From Salinimonas lutimaris (GTDB lineage Bacteria > Pseudomonadota > Gammaproteobacteria > Enterobacterales > Alteromonadaceae), in assembly GCF_005222225.1 (NCBI RefSeq), contig NZ_CP036536.1:1016001-1080000 (forward strand): 64,000 bases of DNA. Direction: 5' to 3'. Positions 46,373 to 55,575 of the stretch are shown piece after piece. Within the stretch, counting starts at the first letter, position 1, and each line of letters opens with the position of its first letter. The notes beneath the pieces were generated by a model that was given only the letters and a program-made list of their open reading frames with translations, made no database searches and was not told the DNA's origin. The translations under genes and the position numbers were made by a program.

Positions 46373-47410
46373 GTGGATATTACCGAACTTTTAGCTTTCA
46401 GTGTAAAGAATAACGCCTCGGATTTACACTTGTCAGCAGGCCTGCCGCCTATCATCCGGGTTGACGGACAGATGCGCAGGCTGAATATCCCCGAGCTGGA
46501 TCATAAGCAGGTTCATGGCCTGATTTATGAAATTATGAATGATGCCCAGCGCAAGGAGTATGAAGAAAACCTGGAAGTTGACTTTTCCTTTGAAGTGAAA
46601 GACTTATCACGTTTCCGGGTGAATGCATTTGTTCAGAACCGGGGCGCTGCTGCGGTGTTACGTACCATTCCGTCCCGGGTTCTGACCCTGGATGAACTGG
46701 GCGCACCGGAAATCTTTAAATCGATTATTAACCAGCCCACAGGACTGGTGCTGGTAACCGGCGCCACCGGCTCAGGTAAAAGTACCACGCTGGCGGCGAT
46801 GATAGACCATATCAATGCCCATCAGCGTCATCATATTCTGACTATCGAAGATCCAATCGAGTTTGTGCACGACAATAAGTTGAGTCTGCTCAACCAGCGT
46901 GAAGTGCACCGTGATACCAAGAGCTTTAATAACGCGCTGCGCTCGGCGCTGCGTGAAGACCCGGATGTTATTCTGGTGGGTGAATTGCGGGATCTGGAAA
47001 CCATCCGGCTGGCGATGTCAGCGGCAGAAACCGGCCATCTGGTATTTGGTACACTGCATACTAACTCGGCGCCGAAAACCATCGACCGGATTATTGATGT
47101 ATTTCCGGCGGCCGAAAAGTCGATGATACGCTCAATGTTGTCAGAGTCTCTGCGGGCGGTTATTTCACAAACCCTGCTTAAAAAAATCGGCGGTGGCCGG
47201 GTGGCGGCCCATGAGATTATGCTGGGTGTACCGGCGATCCGAAACCTGATTCGTGAAGATAAGGTTCCGCAGATGTATTCGGTGATTCAGACCGGCCAGG
47301 CCATGGGCATGCAAACCATGGATCAGTGTCTGCAGCGGCTGGTGGCAAAAGGGGTCATTACCCAGCAGGATGCCGCTGAAAAATCGATTGATAAACAAAA
47401 CTCTTTTTAG
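46373..47410 (+). CDS. pilT: Type IV pilus retraction ATPase PilT
   Basis: A 345-residue ATPase from a GTG at 46373, preceded by GGAGAAG; longer frames start inside yggS. It begins (M)DITELLAFSVKNNASDLHLSAG as PilT does. Walker A is GATGSGKSTT, the Asp box IEDPIEFVHDNK, Walker B LREDPDVILVGELRDLETIR and the His box HLVFGTLHTNSAPKTIDRI; the C-terminal AIRNLIREDK is the PilT retraction motif. It depolymerises type IV pili for twitching and DNA uptake. It is followed by pilU after 11 bp. Confidence 0.96.
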   Translation: MDITELLAFSVKNNASDLHLSAGLPPIIRVDGQMRRLNIPELDHKQVHGLIYEIMNDAQRKEYEENLEVDFSFEVKDLSRFRVNAFVQNRGAAAVLRTIPSRVLTLDELGAPEIFKSIINQPTGLVLVTGATGSGKSTTLAAMIDHINAHQRHHILTIEDPIEFVHDNKLSLLNQREVHRDTKSFNNALRSALREDPDVILVGELRDLETIRLAMSAAETGHLVFGTLHTNSAPKTIDRIIDVFPAAEKSMIRSMLSESLRAVISQTLLKKIGGGRVAAHEIMLGVPAIRNLIREDKVPQMYSVIQTGQAMGMQTMDQCLQRLVAKGVITQQDAAEKSIDKQNSF

Positions 47411-47421
47411 GAACAGACTGG

Positions 47422-48528
47422 ATGTTAATTGATTATTTGCGCCAGGCCACCGAACAGGGCGCCTCGGATATTTTTGTGACAGCCGGTTTTCCGGTCAGCG
47501 CTAAAATCAATGGCGAACTGGTGGCGATAGCGGATGCCCCGTTGTCTCAGTTTCAGGCCAAGGAGCTGGTGCACAGCATCATGGAGCCGCGGTACATTGA
47601 AGAGCTGAATGTTCAAAAAGAAGCAAACTTTGCTGTGGGTATCAGCGGACTGGGGCGGTTTCGGTGCAGTGCATTCTGGCAGCGCGATTCTGTTGGCATG
47701 GTGATTCGCCGGATTGTCACCGAAATTCCTAAAGCCGACGATCTGGGGCTGCCGCCTATTTTAAAAGATGTAATCATGAGCAAGCGCGGGCTGGTTCTGA
47801 TGGTAGGGGCGACCGGCACGGGTAAGTCGACCTCGCTGGCGGCGCTGATAAATCACCGTAATCACAATTCAAAAGGCCATATACTGACCATTGAGGACCC
47901 GATTGAATTTATCCACCGCCACGGTCAGTGTGTAGTGACCCAGCGTGAAGTGGGCATTGATACTCATTCATTTGACGAAGCACTGAAAAGCTCTTTGCGC
48001 CAGGCCCCGGATGTGATTTTGCTTGGTGAGATTCGCAGCATGGAAACCATGGAGTATGCCATGTCTTTTGCTGACACCGGGCATTTGTGTGTTGCCACTT
48101 TGCATGCCAACAATGCCAATCAGGCTATTGAGCGGATCATGCACCTGGCCCCCCGTGAGCTGCACAACAAGCTGCTGTTTGATTTGAGTCTGAATCTGCG
48201 TGCTATTGTGGCTCAGCAACTGGTGCCACGTAATGATGGTGGACGGGTGGCGGCCATTGAAGTGCTGCTCAATACCCCGTTTGTCAGCGAATTGATACAA
48301 AATAACCGGATTGGTGAGCTTAAAGAAGCGATGGCAAAAAGCAAAGAGGCTGGTATGCAGACCTTCGATATGGCACTGTATGAGCTGCTCAATGCAGATA
48401 TTATCAATATGGAGCAGGCCCTGCATCATGCTGACTCTCCAAATGATCTTCGTCTGATGGTAAAACTGGATACCAACGAAGGCTCTAACCTGGGTTCACT
48501 GAGTAATGTATCCATTGATATGGATTAA
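47422..48528 (+). CDS. pilU: Type IV pilus accessory retraction ATPase PilU
   Basis: A 368-residue PilT-like ATPase. Walker A is GATGTGKSTSLAALI, the Asp box LTIEDPIEFIHRHGQC, Walker B RQAPDVILLGEIRSMETMEYA and the His box HLCVATLHANNANQAIERI; the C-terminus VSELIQNNRIGELKEAM matches PilU rather than PilT. It works with PilT in pilus retraction under load. It lies 11 bp after pilT and 2 bp before the DUF2007 gene. Confidence 0.95.
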   Translation: MLIDYLRQATEQGASDIFVTAGFPVSAKINGELVAIADAPLSQFQAKELVHSIMEPRYIEELNVQKEANFAVGISGLGRFRCSAFWQRDSVGMVIRRIVTEIPKADDLGLPPILKDVIMSKRGLVLMVGATGTGKSTSLAALINHRNHNSKGHILTIEDPIEFIHRHGQCVVTQREVGIDTHSFDEALKSSLRQAPDVILLGEIRSMETMEYAMSFADTGHLCVATLHANNANQAIERIMHLAPRELHNKLLFDLSLNLRAIVAQQLVPRNDGGRVAAIEVLLNTPFVSELIQNNRIGELKEAMAKSKEAGMQTFDMALYELLNADIINMEQALHHADSPNDLRLMVKLDTNEGSNLGSLSNVSIDMD

Positions 48529-48530
48529 CC

Positions 48531-48899
48531 ATGCATAAATTGTTTGGTAGTGAGGATCGCTTTCTCATTCAGCGGCTACGCAGTGAGCTGGAAGAGGTAG
48601 GCATTCCTTACCTGATGAAAAACGAGTTTATAGCCGGTGCTGTAGGGGAGCTTCCCTGGCAGGATATTCAGCAGGAAGTCTGGCTGGTGGATGACAGCTG
48701 GTATCACCGGGCTATTCAGGTTGTCGAAGGGTTAAGCAGCGACACCGCCTGTGTGTGCGAAAATGCCGACTGGCGGTGTGCTAAATGTCATGAAATAAAC
48801 GAAGGTGCCTTTGGTATTTGCTGGCAGTGCCAGGCGCCGCAGGAAGAGCCCTGCTGTCATCGCAAAAAAGACGGCAGCTGTAGCCGCGCTCAGCTTTAA
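48531..48899 (+). CDS. DUF2007-type protein with C-terminal zinc ribbon
   Basis: A 122-residue protein. The first part, [31 protein letters not shown], is the DUF2007 signal-transducing-like domain; the second has cysteine pairs in [22 protein letters not shown], a RanBP2-like zinc-ribbon spacing (C-x2-C...C-x2-C), and ends with further Cys/His residues. Function unknown. It follows pilU after 2 bp, so a link with pilus function or its regulation is possible, but the family is also found elsewhere. Its end overlaps the convergent ruvX by 4 bp. Confidence 0.78.
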   Translation: MHKLFGSEDRFLIQRLRSELEEVGIPYLMKNEFIAGAVGELPWQDIQQEVWLVDDSWYHRAIQVVEGLSSDTACVCENADWRCAKCHEINEGAFGICWQCQAPQEEPCCHRKKDGSCSRAQL

Positions 48900-49324
48900 T
48901 ACTGATTTTCTGCCCAGCTGGTGAAGATGACGCAGGCAGACACACTGTCGACTTTCTCTTTGGTCAGCTTCTTGTATCCACCCAGCTCAAATAACATGGC
49001 TTTGGCATCAGCGGTAGATAACCGCTCGTCCCAGGTCTGTACCTGCGTTTTGAACCGGCCGTGCAGACGATTGGCAAACTTTTTTGCCCGCTGGGTAACA
49101 TCCTGCTCGGTCCCGTCCATATTCAGTGGTAGGCCGACCACAGCCAAATCGGGTCGCCATTCTTCAAATAACCGTCCCACACTGTCCCAGTCGGGGATGC
49201 CATCACGGGCTTTCAGGGCTGCCAGTGGCGAGGCTGTACCCGTCACTTCCTGACCCACTGCCACACCAATACTTTTGGTACCAAAATCAAATGCCAGTAC
49301 GGTACGCTGGCCCGCCTCACGCAT
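48896..49324 (-). CDS. ruvX: RuvX/YqgF Holliday-junction resolvase-like nuclease
   Basis: A 142-residue RNase-H-fold protein. The catalytic Asp lies in [17 protein letters not shown], the middle motif [23 protein letters not shown] and the later [14 protein letters not shown] with the second acidic residue; the C-terminal [13 protein letters not shown] holds the third. The family matures pre-16S rRNA or resolves DNA junctions. It overlaps yqgE by 8 bp in the usual gshB-yqgE-ruvX order. Confidence 0.93.
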   Translation of the reverse strand: MREAGQRTVLAFDFGTKSIGVAVGQEVTGTASPLAALKARDGIPDWDSVGRLFEEWRPDLAVVGLPLNMDGTEQDVTQRAKKFANRLHGRFKTQVQTWDERLSTADAKAMLFELGGYKKLTKEKVDSVSACVIFTSWAENQY

Positions 49325-49883
49325 GACCGATCTCTGGGGTCAGCTGCCACACATCAATGCCCAGTTTATTGACCGCGGCCTGCCACTTACGATGCATCGG
49401 GGTATTAAACAGAATGTCCGGGTCGGCCTCGATGGTCAGCCAGGCATTTTCCTGTAACTCTTTTTCCAGCTGACCCGCTGACCAGCCTGCATAACCCAGC
49501 GCTACCAGTGATTTTTCCGGGCCACTGTTATTGCCAATGGCGGTCAGAATATCTTTAGAGGTAGTGACCACAACATTGTCTGCCAGGGTCAGGCTGGAAC
49601 TCCATTGCCCCTGATCAGAGTGCAATACAAAACCGCGCTCCTGACTGACCGGGCCTCCGGCCAGTACAATCTGCTCAGCTTTGTCGGCGCTGATTTCCAG
49701 TTCCTTGTCAGTTTGCTCAAGTAACTGCTTTAAGTTCATACTGGAGGGCTGATTAAGCACAATGCCCATGGCACCTTCATCGTTATGCTCACAGATGTAG
49801 GTCAGCGACCGCTCAAAGTAAGGGTCATCCAGCGATGGCATCGCAATCAGTAAATGGTTTTGCAGGCTTTTCAGCTCAGTCAT
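49317..49883 (-). CDS. yqgE: YqgE/AlgH family protein (UPF0301)
   Basis: A 188-residue protein from the ATG at 49883; a GTG at 49895 would add four residues and overlap gshB. The start [34 protein letters not shown] is the UPF0301 pattern, and [37 protein letters not shown] and [18 protein letters not shown] follow. Biochemical role is unknown. Its genomic place between gshB and ruvX is conserved. Confidence 0.92.
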   Translation of the reverse strand: MTELKSLQNHLLIAMPSLDDPYFERSLTYICEHNDEGAMGIVLNQPSSMNLKQLLEQTDKELEISADKAEQIVLAGGPVSQERGFVLHSDQGQWSSSLTLADNVVVTTSKDILTAIGNNSGPEKSLVALGYAGWSAGQLEKELQENAWLTIEADPDILFNTPMHRKWQAAVNKLGIDVWQLTPEIGHA

Positions 49884-49887
49884 ACGC

Positions 49888-50847
49888 TCACTCACTTAGT
49901 GACTTCAGGCGGCGTTCTATGGCATCGAACAACATCGCCATAATGTTAATATCAAACTCGGCTTCTATTTCTCTTACGCAAGTCGGGCTGGTTACGTTTA
50001 TTTCAGTAATTTTATCACCGATAACATCCAGCCCCACAAAAATTAATCCGTGCTCTTTGAGTACCGGCGCAATGTGCTCTGCGAGGGCTTTGTCTGACTC
50101 ACTCAAAGGCTGCGGACGACCGGTACCGCCGGCGGCCAGGTTGCCCCGGGTTTCACCGGCGCTGGGCAAGCGGGCCAGGGCATAGGGCACCACCTCACCA
50201 TCGACAATCAGAATGCGCTTATCGCCGTCTTTGATCTCCGGCATATATTTTTGCACCATCATGTAGCGACTACCATGCGCGGTCAGCGTCTCAATCACCA
50301 CGCCCAGGTTATTGCCATCTTCTTTAATACGAAAGATAGAGGCGCCACCCATTCCGTCCAGCGGTTTACAGATAATGTCTTTGTGACGGGAATGAAATTC
50401 ACGGACCCGACCGGCATCACTGGTAACCATGGTGTCGGGAATTTTGTCGCCAAACCAGGATGTAAACAGCTTTTCATTATAGTCGCGCAGACCTTGCGGG
50501 TTATTCACCACCAGGGCGCCGTCGCGCTCGGCCAGTGATAAAATCTGCGTCGCGTATAAAAATTCACTGTCGAAGGGAGGATCTTTACGCATCAGCAGCA
50601 CATCCACCTCGCCAAGAGGTATCAGGGCGGCCTCTCCCAGGGTATAAAAATCTTCGTTACGGTCGACCACCGATACTGGCCGCGCAATTCCCATCGGCTT
50701 GCCATTATCAATGTACAAGTCGCTCAGCTCAAAATACAACACCGTTGCACCGCGGCGCTGGGCTTCCAGCATCATAGCAAAACTGGTGTCTTTATAAGGT
50801 TTAATTTTGGCGATTGGGTCCATTACGACGCCGACAGTATAGCTCAT
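49888..50847 (-). CDS. gshB: Glutathione synthetase
   Basis: An ATP-grasp enzyme of 319 residues. The start SYTVGVVMDPIAKIKPYKDTSFAMMLEAQ is characteristic of bacterial GshB, and DIICKPLDGMGGASIFRI, YMMVQKYMPEIKDGDKRILIVDGE and GLDVIGDKITEINVTSPTCVREIE hold the ATP and metal sites. It adds glycine to gamma-glutamylcysteine. It is 112 bp after rsmE and 4 bp before yqgE. Confidence 0.96.
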   Translation of the reverse strand: MSYTVGVVMDPIAKIKPYKDTSFAMMLEAQRRGATVLYFELSDLYIDNGKPMGIARPVSVVDRNEDFYTLGEAALIPLGEVDVLLMRKDPPFDSEFLYATQILSLAERDGALVVNNPQGLRDYNEKLFTSWFGDKIPDTMVTSDAGRVREFHSRHKDIICKPLDGMGGASIFRIKEDGNNLGVVIETLTAHGSRYMMVQKYMPEIKDGDKRILIVDGEVVPYALARLPSAGETRGNLAAGGTGRPQPLSESDKALAEHIAPVLKEHGLIFVGLDVIGDKITEINVTSPTCVREIEAEFDINIMAMLFDAIERRLKSLSE

Positions 50848-50959
50848 GGTTTCAACTCACTTAGCAAGGTTATGTGGGGATATGGCTGCCATGGCAGGTT
50901 TTTTCAAGGTGCAGCAAGGCGCTGTCACCTTTTTTGCGGCCATGACCATAAAGCCGTTT

Positions 50960-51688
50960 TTATAAGTCGCCGTGCAGCGCCTGCAAAACACTCAAGCTGG
51001 TAATCGCGGCGGTTTCGGTGCGCAAAATGCGCGGCCCCATACTAACCGGGTTATACCCGCACTCGCTGGCATGATGGACTTCACTTTCGGTCAGACCGCC
51101 CTCGGGGCCGATAATCAGCCGATACCCCTGTGAGCAATAAGGTGTTCTGCCAAACGCGGTGGCTGCACCCGGAGACAGAATCAGGCGATGCTCACTGGTA
51201 GAGGCCGCAGTAAACTCATTGAGGGTCTGGATAGGATTTAGCACAGGAACAATATTGCGGCCACTTTGCTCACAGGCGCCGATAATGATTTTTTGCCACT
51301 GGGCAAGTTTCTTTTCCCAGCGCTTTTCGTCCAGTTTGACGGTGCAGCGCTCGGTCAGAAGCGGGGTGATCTGCGTTACGCCCAGCTCCACGCTTTTTTG
51401 CAGCACAGTATCCATCCGGTCGCCCTTTGATATCCCCTGACCTAAATGCAGAGGCAAAGCCGACTCTGTGCTGACTGACAAACAGGCATCCATTTCCACA
51501 ATCACTTCTTTGCGTGCAACACTGATAATCTGACCACTGTATTCATTGCCATCACCATTAAACAGCACAATGCGCTGATTAGCTTTCAGGCGTAATACGG
51601 TACTGGCATGATGGGCAGCCTCTGAGGCAAGCGCAAATTCCTGGTCGACGGGAATGGTATCAGGATAGAAAAAACGGGGAATACGCAT
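50960..51688 (-). CDS. rsmE: 16S rRNA (uracil1498-N3)-methyltransferase RsmE
   Basis: A SPOUT methyltransferase of 242 residues. It begins MRIPRFFYPDTIPVDQEFALASEAAHHASTVLRLK, the N-terminal PUA-like domain; the knot motifs are GISKGDRMDTVLQKSVELGVTQITPL, RLIIGPEGGLTESEVHHAS and MGPRILRTETAAITSLSVLQ. It methylates U1498 of 16S rRNA. Its place before gshB is the same as in E. coli. Confidence 0.95.
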   Translation of the reverse strand: MRIPRFFYPDTIPVDQEFALASEAAHHASTVLRLKANQRIVLFNGDGNEYSGQIISVARKEVIVEMDACLSVSTESALPLHLGQGISKGDRMDTVLQKSVELGVTQITPLLTERCTVKLDEKRWEKKLAQWQKIIIGACEQSGRNIVPVLNPIQTLNEFTAASTSEHRLILSPGAATAFGRTPYCSQGYRLIIGPEGGLTESEVHHASECGYNPVSMGPRILRTETAAITSLSVLQALHGDL

Positions 51689-51768
51689 ACAAACAATCCG
51701 CTACAAAAAGTCGCTATGATAGCGACCCGAGCCGGACTAAAGCAATCACTCCCTGTGATTGCCGGGGA

Positions 51769-51939
51769 TTAGTTGACGGAAATAAACCTCGCAGTGGCTT
51801 TTTTAGGGCCTGTCGGAACAGCTTTTAACGGAGTCTGAGCACTACGTCGTGCATGCGGGGTATTTTTGCCTTTGTCGCCTGTCAGCGAAAATGCTAACAG
51901 AACTCCTACAATGACAAACAGCACTGTAAGAAATAACAT
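51769..51939 (-). CDS. Small single-pass membrane protein candidate
   Basis: A 56-residue ORF upstream of rsmE, below the usual length limit. From the ATG at 51939 it reads MLFLTVLFVIVGVLLAFSLT, one transmembrane helix, then a basic, Pro/Ala-rich tail. An AAGGA site lies 7 nt upstream. I do not recognise a family. The ribosome site and the sharp helix make a real small gene plausible; conservation would be needed to be sure. Confidence 0.45.
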   Translation of the reverse strand: MLFLTVLFVIVGVLLAFSLTGDKGKNTPHARRSAQTPLKAVPTGPKKATARFISVN

Positions 51940-52372
51940 TGTATGTTCCTTTATCTCGTCTGGTTAACGATGAAGTTTTGGTGATTCGAAATGAACGGGG
52001 ATACAGCTTCCATAAAAAAGCTTCGATTCATCGGTCTGGCTAGTGTATTCAGCACATTCCCTGGCGCAAAATTCTACGGCGGATATTTTAAATCGTTTGG
52101 CCAGGATTGGCTACCAATTTCTTCTGCAAACGGCACTACCCCGCAGAAGGAACCCAACCGCGTGCATTTGTTACGACAAGCCACAATGACGGGACAACAC
52201 TCCTATTTTCACAATAGGTTAGTGGTAAAATTCAGGGACAGAGTGAATTAAGGGATAAAATTTTATACTTCCGTATGATATTTTCCCGTCAGACCAGCTT
52301 AGGCGTTGCACCAGTGTATAAAAGACTGCTAGCTTAACGTTGAATTATTTAACAACCCAGAAGGATCCGAAT
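51940..52372. other. Intergenic region upstream of mscS-like gene
   Basis: About 430 bp without a gene I can support. The 86-codon frame at 51991-52251 has no ribosome site. Near 52308 the DNA reads TTGCAC-8 bp-TATAAA, too short a spacing for one sigma-70 promoter. Confidence 0.4.
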
Positions 52373-53233
52373 ATGGAAGAAAATCTCAACATGTTCAGTG
52401 CTGAAAACATTGAAATGTATATTAACGATTATGCCATTCCGTGGGGCATCAATATTGCCATGGCCATCGTTATCTATGTTGTCGGTCGATTTGTCGTTGG
52501 CATGATTCTCTCGGTGTTTCGCCGGCTGATGGCAAAATCGAAATATGATGAGATGTTGATCAACTTTCTGGAATCGATCATCAGTGCGATTCTGATGCTG
52601 TTTGTTATCGTGGCCTCATTGAATGAGCTTGGTGTTGATACGACGTCGTTAGTAGCGATTGTCGGTGCCGCCGGTCTGGCCATTGGCTTATCGCTGCAAG
52701 ATTCTCTGAAAAATTTTGCCGCCGGCGTTATGCTGCTGGTCTTTAAACCCTTTAAAGCCGGTAACTTCATTGAAGCGGCAGGCACCATGGGTACGGTTCA
52801 GAAAATCGGTATCTTCCATAGCACCATGACATCTGTGGATAACAAAGAAATTACCATTCCTAACGGGAATATTTATAACGGTAATATTACTAACTATTCT
52901 GCCAAGGATACTCGCCGTGCGGATATGACATTTGGTATTGGCTACGATGACGATTTGCTAAAAGCCAAACGCATTTTAATTGAAATGCTTGAAGCCGATG
53001 AGCGTGTTCACGCAAAACCTGCTCCGCTGGTGGGTGTGTCTGAGCTAGGTGATAGCAGTGTGAACTTCACGGTACGTCCGTGGTGTAATGCATCAGACTT
53101 TCTGAAACTGAAGCTGGATTTCACCGAGCAGGTTAAACTGCGCTTTGACCAGGAAGGTATCTCCATTCCTTATCCGCAAATGGATGTACACTTCTTCAAA
53201 GAAGCCGATAACACATCCAACAAAGACGCGTAA
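52373..53233 (+). CDS. MscS-type mechanosensitive channel
   Basis: A small-conductance channel of 286 residues from the ATG at 52373 (AAGGA 9 nt upstream). Three N-terminal helices are seen; the pore-lining third one is AIVGAAGLAIGLSLQDSLKNFAAGVMLLVFKP, the MscS signature with its Ala/Gly pattern. The beta domain follows: GTVQKIGIFHSTMTSVDNKEITIPNGNIY, then the C-terminal cage ending near PYPQMDVHFFKE. It opens under membrane tension to release solutes in the inner membrane. Monocistronic, with a terminator after it. Confidence 0.94.
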   Translation: MEENLNMFSAENIEMYINDYAIPWGINIAMAIVIYVVGRFVVGMILSVFRRLMAKSKYDEMLINFLESIISAILMLFVIVASLNELGVDTTSLVAIVGAAGLAIGLSLQDSLKNFAAGVMLLVFKPFKAGNFIEAAGTMGTVQKIGIFHSTMTSVDNKEITIPNGNIYNGNITNYSAKDTRRADMTFGIGYDDDLLKAKRILIEMLEADERVHAKPAPLVGVSELGDSSVNFTVRPWCNASDFLKLKLDFTEQVKLRFDQEGISIPYPQMDVHFFKEADNTSNKDA

Positions 53234-53248
53234 TGGTTGTCAGATAAA

Positions 53249-53280
53249 AAAAACGCCACGGTTATTGCCGTGGCGTTTTT
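53249..53280. terminator. Bidirectional terminator between mscS-like and M48 genes
   Basis: A 13-bp stem (AAAAACGCCACGG with its complement) with A- and T-runs, serving both convergent genes. Confidence 0.92.
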
Positions 53281-53305
53281 GTTTGTATGGTCAATATGGC
53301 CGCTG

Positions 53306-54103
53306 TTATTTGCACTTGGGGCGGTTTGAAGTGGCCTGGTAATCGGCCAGCGCAGGTTCCATATTCGCCTGTAAGTTACTGATACGGGTTTGTGGTGCAG
53401 GGTGGGTGGAGAGCATTTCCATCGGCCGCTCGCCATCACTGGCGGCTTCCATATTCTGCCAGAGATCAACCGACTGACGAGGGTCAAATCCTGATTTTGC
53501 CATCAGCTGTAAACCAATTACATCAGCCTCTGACTCGTGAGCCCGGCTAAATGGCAGTTGAACACCCACCTGCATACCCAAACCGATTGCCGCCATAATC
53601 GGACCGGTCTGCGGCACCTCATTGGCTGCCAAAACCTGGCCTACCGCCTGACTGCCCATGTTTATCAACGTTCCCTGCGACATGCGCTCGTTACCATGCT
53701 GGGCGATAACGTGGCCAACTTCGTGACCAATAACCGCGGCCAGCTGGTCCTGATTTTTTGCCACATTCAGCAGGCCGGTATACACACCAATTTTACCGCC
53801 GGGTAGTGCAAAGGCGTTAACCTGTTCATCGTCAAAAACAACAACTTCCCACTGACCGTCATAAACCTCTTTAGGCACGTAAGGGGTGATGGCATCTGCT
53901 ACACACTCAACATAAGCATTCTCGACCCGCTGATTAGACACTTTCAGCTCTTCTTTCATACTACTGAATGCCTGGTCACCCATCTGGGCAAGCTGATCAG
54001 ACGAATACAGTAATACCTGATTACGGCCGGTAGGAGAGGTTGCACAGCCACCCAGCAATGCAGCCACGCTCACCGCGGCAAGGGTTTTTATCCATGTACT
54101 CAT
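53306..54103 (-). CDS. M48 family metalloprotease lipoprotein
   Basis: A 265-residue lipoprotein: lipobox LLGGC with Cys20. The zinc motif HEVGH is at 127-131, with the third ligand in RAHESEADVIGLQLM near residue 187. DDEQVNAFALPGGKIGVYTGLL before the motif is typical of the periplasmic M48C group (LoiP/YcaL/BepA-like). There is no TPR tail, so BepA itself is excluded; LoiP or YcaL-type envelope quality control is more likely. Monocistronic, convergent with the mscS-like gene. Confidence 0.88.
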   Translation of the reverse strand: MSTWIKTLAAVSVAALLGGCATSPTGRNQVLLYSSDQLAQMGDQAFSSMKEELKVSNQRVENAYVECVADAITPYVPKEVYDGQWEVVVFDDEQVNAFALPGGKIGVYTGLLNVAKNQDQLAAVIGHEVGHVIAQHGNERMSQGTLINMGSQAVGQVLAANEVPQTGPIMAAIGLGMQVGVQLPFSRAHESEADVIGLQLMAKSGFDPRQSVDLWQNMEAASDGERPMEMLSTHPAPQTRISNLQANMEPALADYQATSNRPKCK

Positions 54104-54417
54104 GAAGGGTCCTTATTGGTTGTTCGCAAATTATCTGGTTATCTTAATGGAAGTGTACTGACTTGGTATATATCGCGCCAGACTTATTGAGCGGTAGTAA
54201 AAAAACATTACCAGTGGCTTATGTAAAAGGATCAGATAAGCGATGGCCTTATCAGCAACACTGCATGAATACACGATTTTCCGGCACTTTTCATGCGGAT
54301 AGCAGCAGGATACCCCAAGGATGTTTCATGACATTTTTGTCACAACGCGCTAAGCTAAGCCCATCAACATGAGCGCATGATTTGCCTGTTGCGCTCCAGG
54401 ACATGAAAGAGAATCAA
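54104..54417. other. Divergent promoter region, M48 gene / KASIII gene
   Basis: 314 bp with no gene. An inverted repeat TGACA-TTTT-TGTCA lies at 54329-54342, about 75 bp before the KASIII start, and could be an operator. Confidence 0.4.
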
Positions 54418-55542
54418 ATGGCACATAATATTGTTGTTAGCGGCGTGGGTGTCTGGAACCCTGATTACACGATTACCAACGAGGAGCTGGTCGCCAGCTA
54501 TAATGCCTATGCAGATGCCTATAATGCACAGCATCAGGCGCAGATTGAGGCCGGTGAGCTAGACCCTAAACCGCACTCCAGCGCAGAATTTATTGAAAAA
54601 GCCTCAGGCATTAAGCAGCGTTATATTTATCGCAAAGAAGGCGCACTGGAGCTGGATCGGATGCGCCCGAAAATTCCCGAGCGTGCCGACAACGAAGTAT
54701 CTGACCAGGCTCAGATTGCGATTGAAGCCGCCAAAAAAGCACTTAAAGAAGCCAACAAATCCGCAGCCGATGTCGATGCTGTGATTGTATCGTGCGCCTA
54801 CACCCAGCGATCATATCCAGCCATTGCTATTGAAGTTCAGCAGGAACTGGGCATTGATGGATTTGGTTTTGACATGCTGGTGGCCTGTTCGGCGGCTACA
54901 TTTGGTATGCACCGGGCCTATGAAATGATTGCAGCGGGTAATGCAGGTTGTGTACTGGTTATTAATCCGGAGCTGGTGTCTCCACAGGTCAATTATACCG
55001 ACCGCGACAGCCACTTTATTTTTGGTGATGTGGCTACCGCCACCGTGCTGGAAAAAGCCGAAACGGCCACAGCTGAGCATGTGTATGATGTGCTGAGCAC
55101 CAAGGCGTTAACCAAGTTTTCTAATAATATCCGTTCCAACTTCGGCTATATCAGTCGTGCTACGGACGCTGATCCGTACGGGGCAGATAAGCTGTTTCAT
55201 CAGGCGGGTCGCAAGGTGTTTAAGGAAGTGTGTCCGATGGCCGCCGAGCATATTGAAAACCATCTTAAACAGCATGATCTGGGGGCTGCGGATGTGGCGC
55301 GCTGGTGGTTACATCAGGCCAACATTAATATGAACTTATTGATCTGCAAACGATTGCTGGGCCGCGAAGCCAGTCAGCAGGAAGCGCCGATTGTGCTGGA
55401 TGAATATGCTAATACCGCCTCTGCCGGGTCGGTGATTGCGTTTGGTCTGCATCATAAGGACCTAACCGCCGGGGATGTGGGCGTACTGTGTTCGTTCGGG
55501 GCGGGTTACTCTATCGGCAGTCTGGTGCTGAAAAAGCGCTGA
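54418..55542 (+). CDS. Beta-ketoacyl-ACP synthase III family enzyme
   Basis: A 374-residue thiolase-fold condensing enzyme from the ATG at 54418; in-frame starts at 54382 and 54403 are possible but add nothing conserved. The catalytic Cys lies in DMLVACSAATFGMHRAYEM (near residue 157), His in RWWLHQANINMN and Asn in EYANTASAGSVIAFG, so the full Cys-His-Asn triad is intact. It has an insertion after the first helix compared with short FabH, like the longer KASIII group of gammaproteobacteria. It may start fatty acid synthesis or condense other acyl groups. It precedes prsK by 33 bp. Confidence 0.86.
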   Translation: MAHNIVVSGVGVWNPDYTITNEELVASYNAYADAYNAQHQAQIEAGELDPKPHSSAEFIEKASGIKQRYIYRKEGALELDRMRPKIPERADNEVSDQAQIAIEAAKKALKEANKSAADVDAVIVSCAYTQRSYPAIAIEVQQELGIDGFGFDMLVACSAATFGMHRAYEMIAAGNAGCVLVINPELVSPQVNYTDRDSHFIFGDVATATVLEKAETATAEHVYDVLSTKALTKFSNNIRSNFGYISRATDADPYGADKLFHQAGRKVFKEVCPMAAEHIENHLKQHDLGAADVARWWLHQANINMNLLICKRLLGREASQQEAPIVLDEYANTASAGSVIAFGLHHKDLTAGDVGVLCSFGAGYSIGSLVLKKR

Positions 55543-55575
55543 TCTAGACACTGCTATTGCGACGCAGGGACGTAA

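Noticed and set aside
51991..52251. 86-residue ORF upstream of mscS
   Set aside because: No ribosome site, no family resemblance and unusual composition.
54440..54458. GTGGGTGTCT in the KASIII gene
   Set aside because: It encodes the conserved GVGVW start of the enzyme and matches only the first part of the core.
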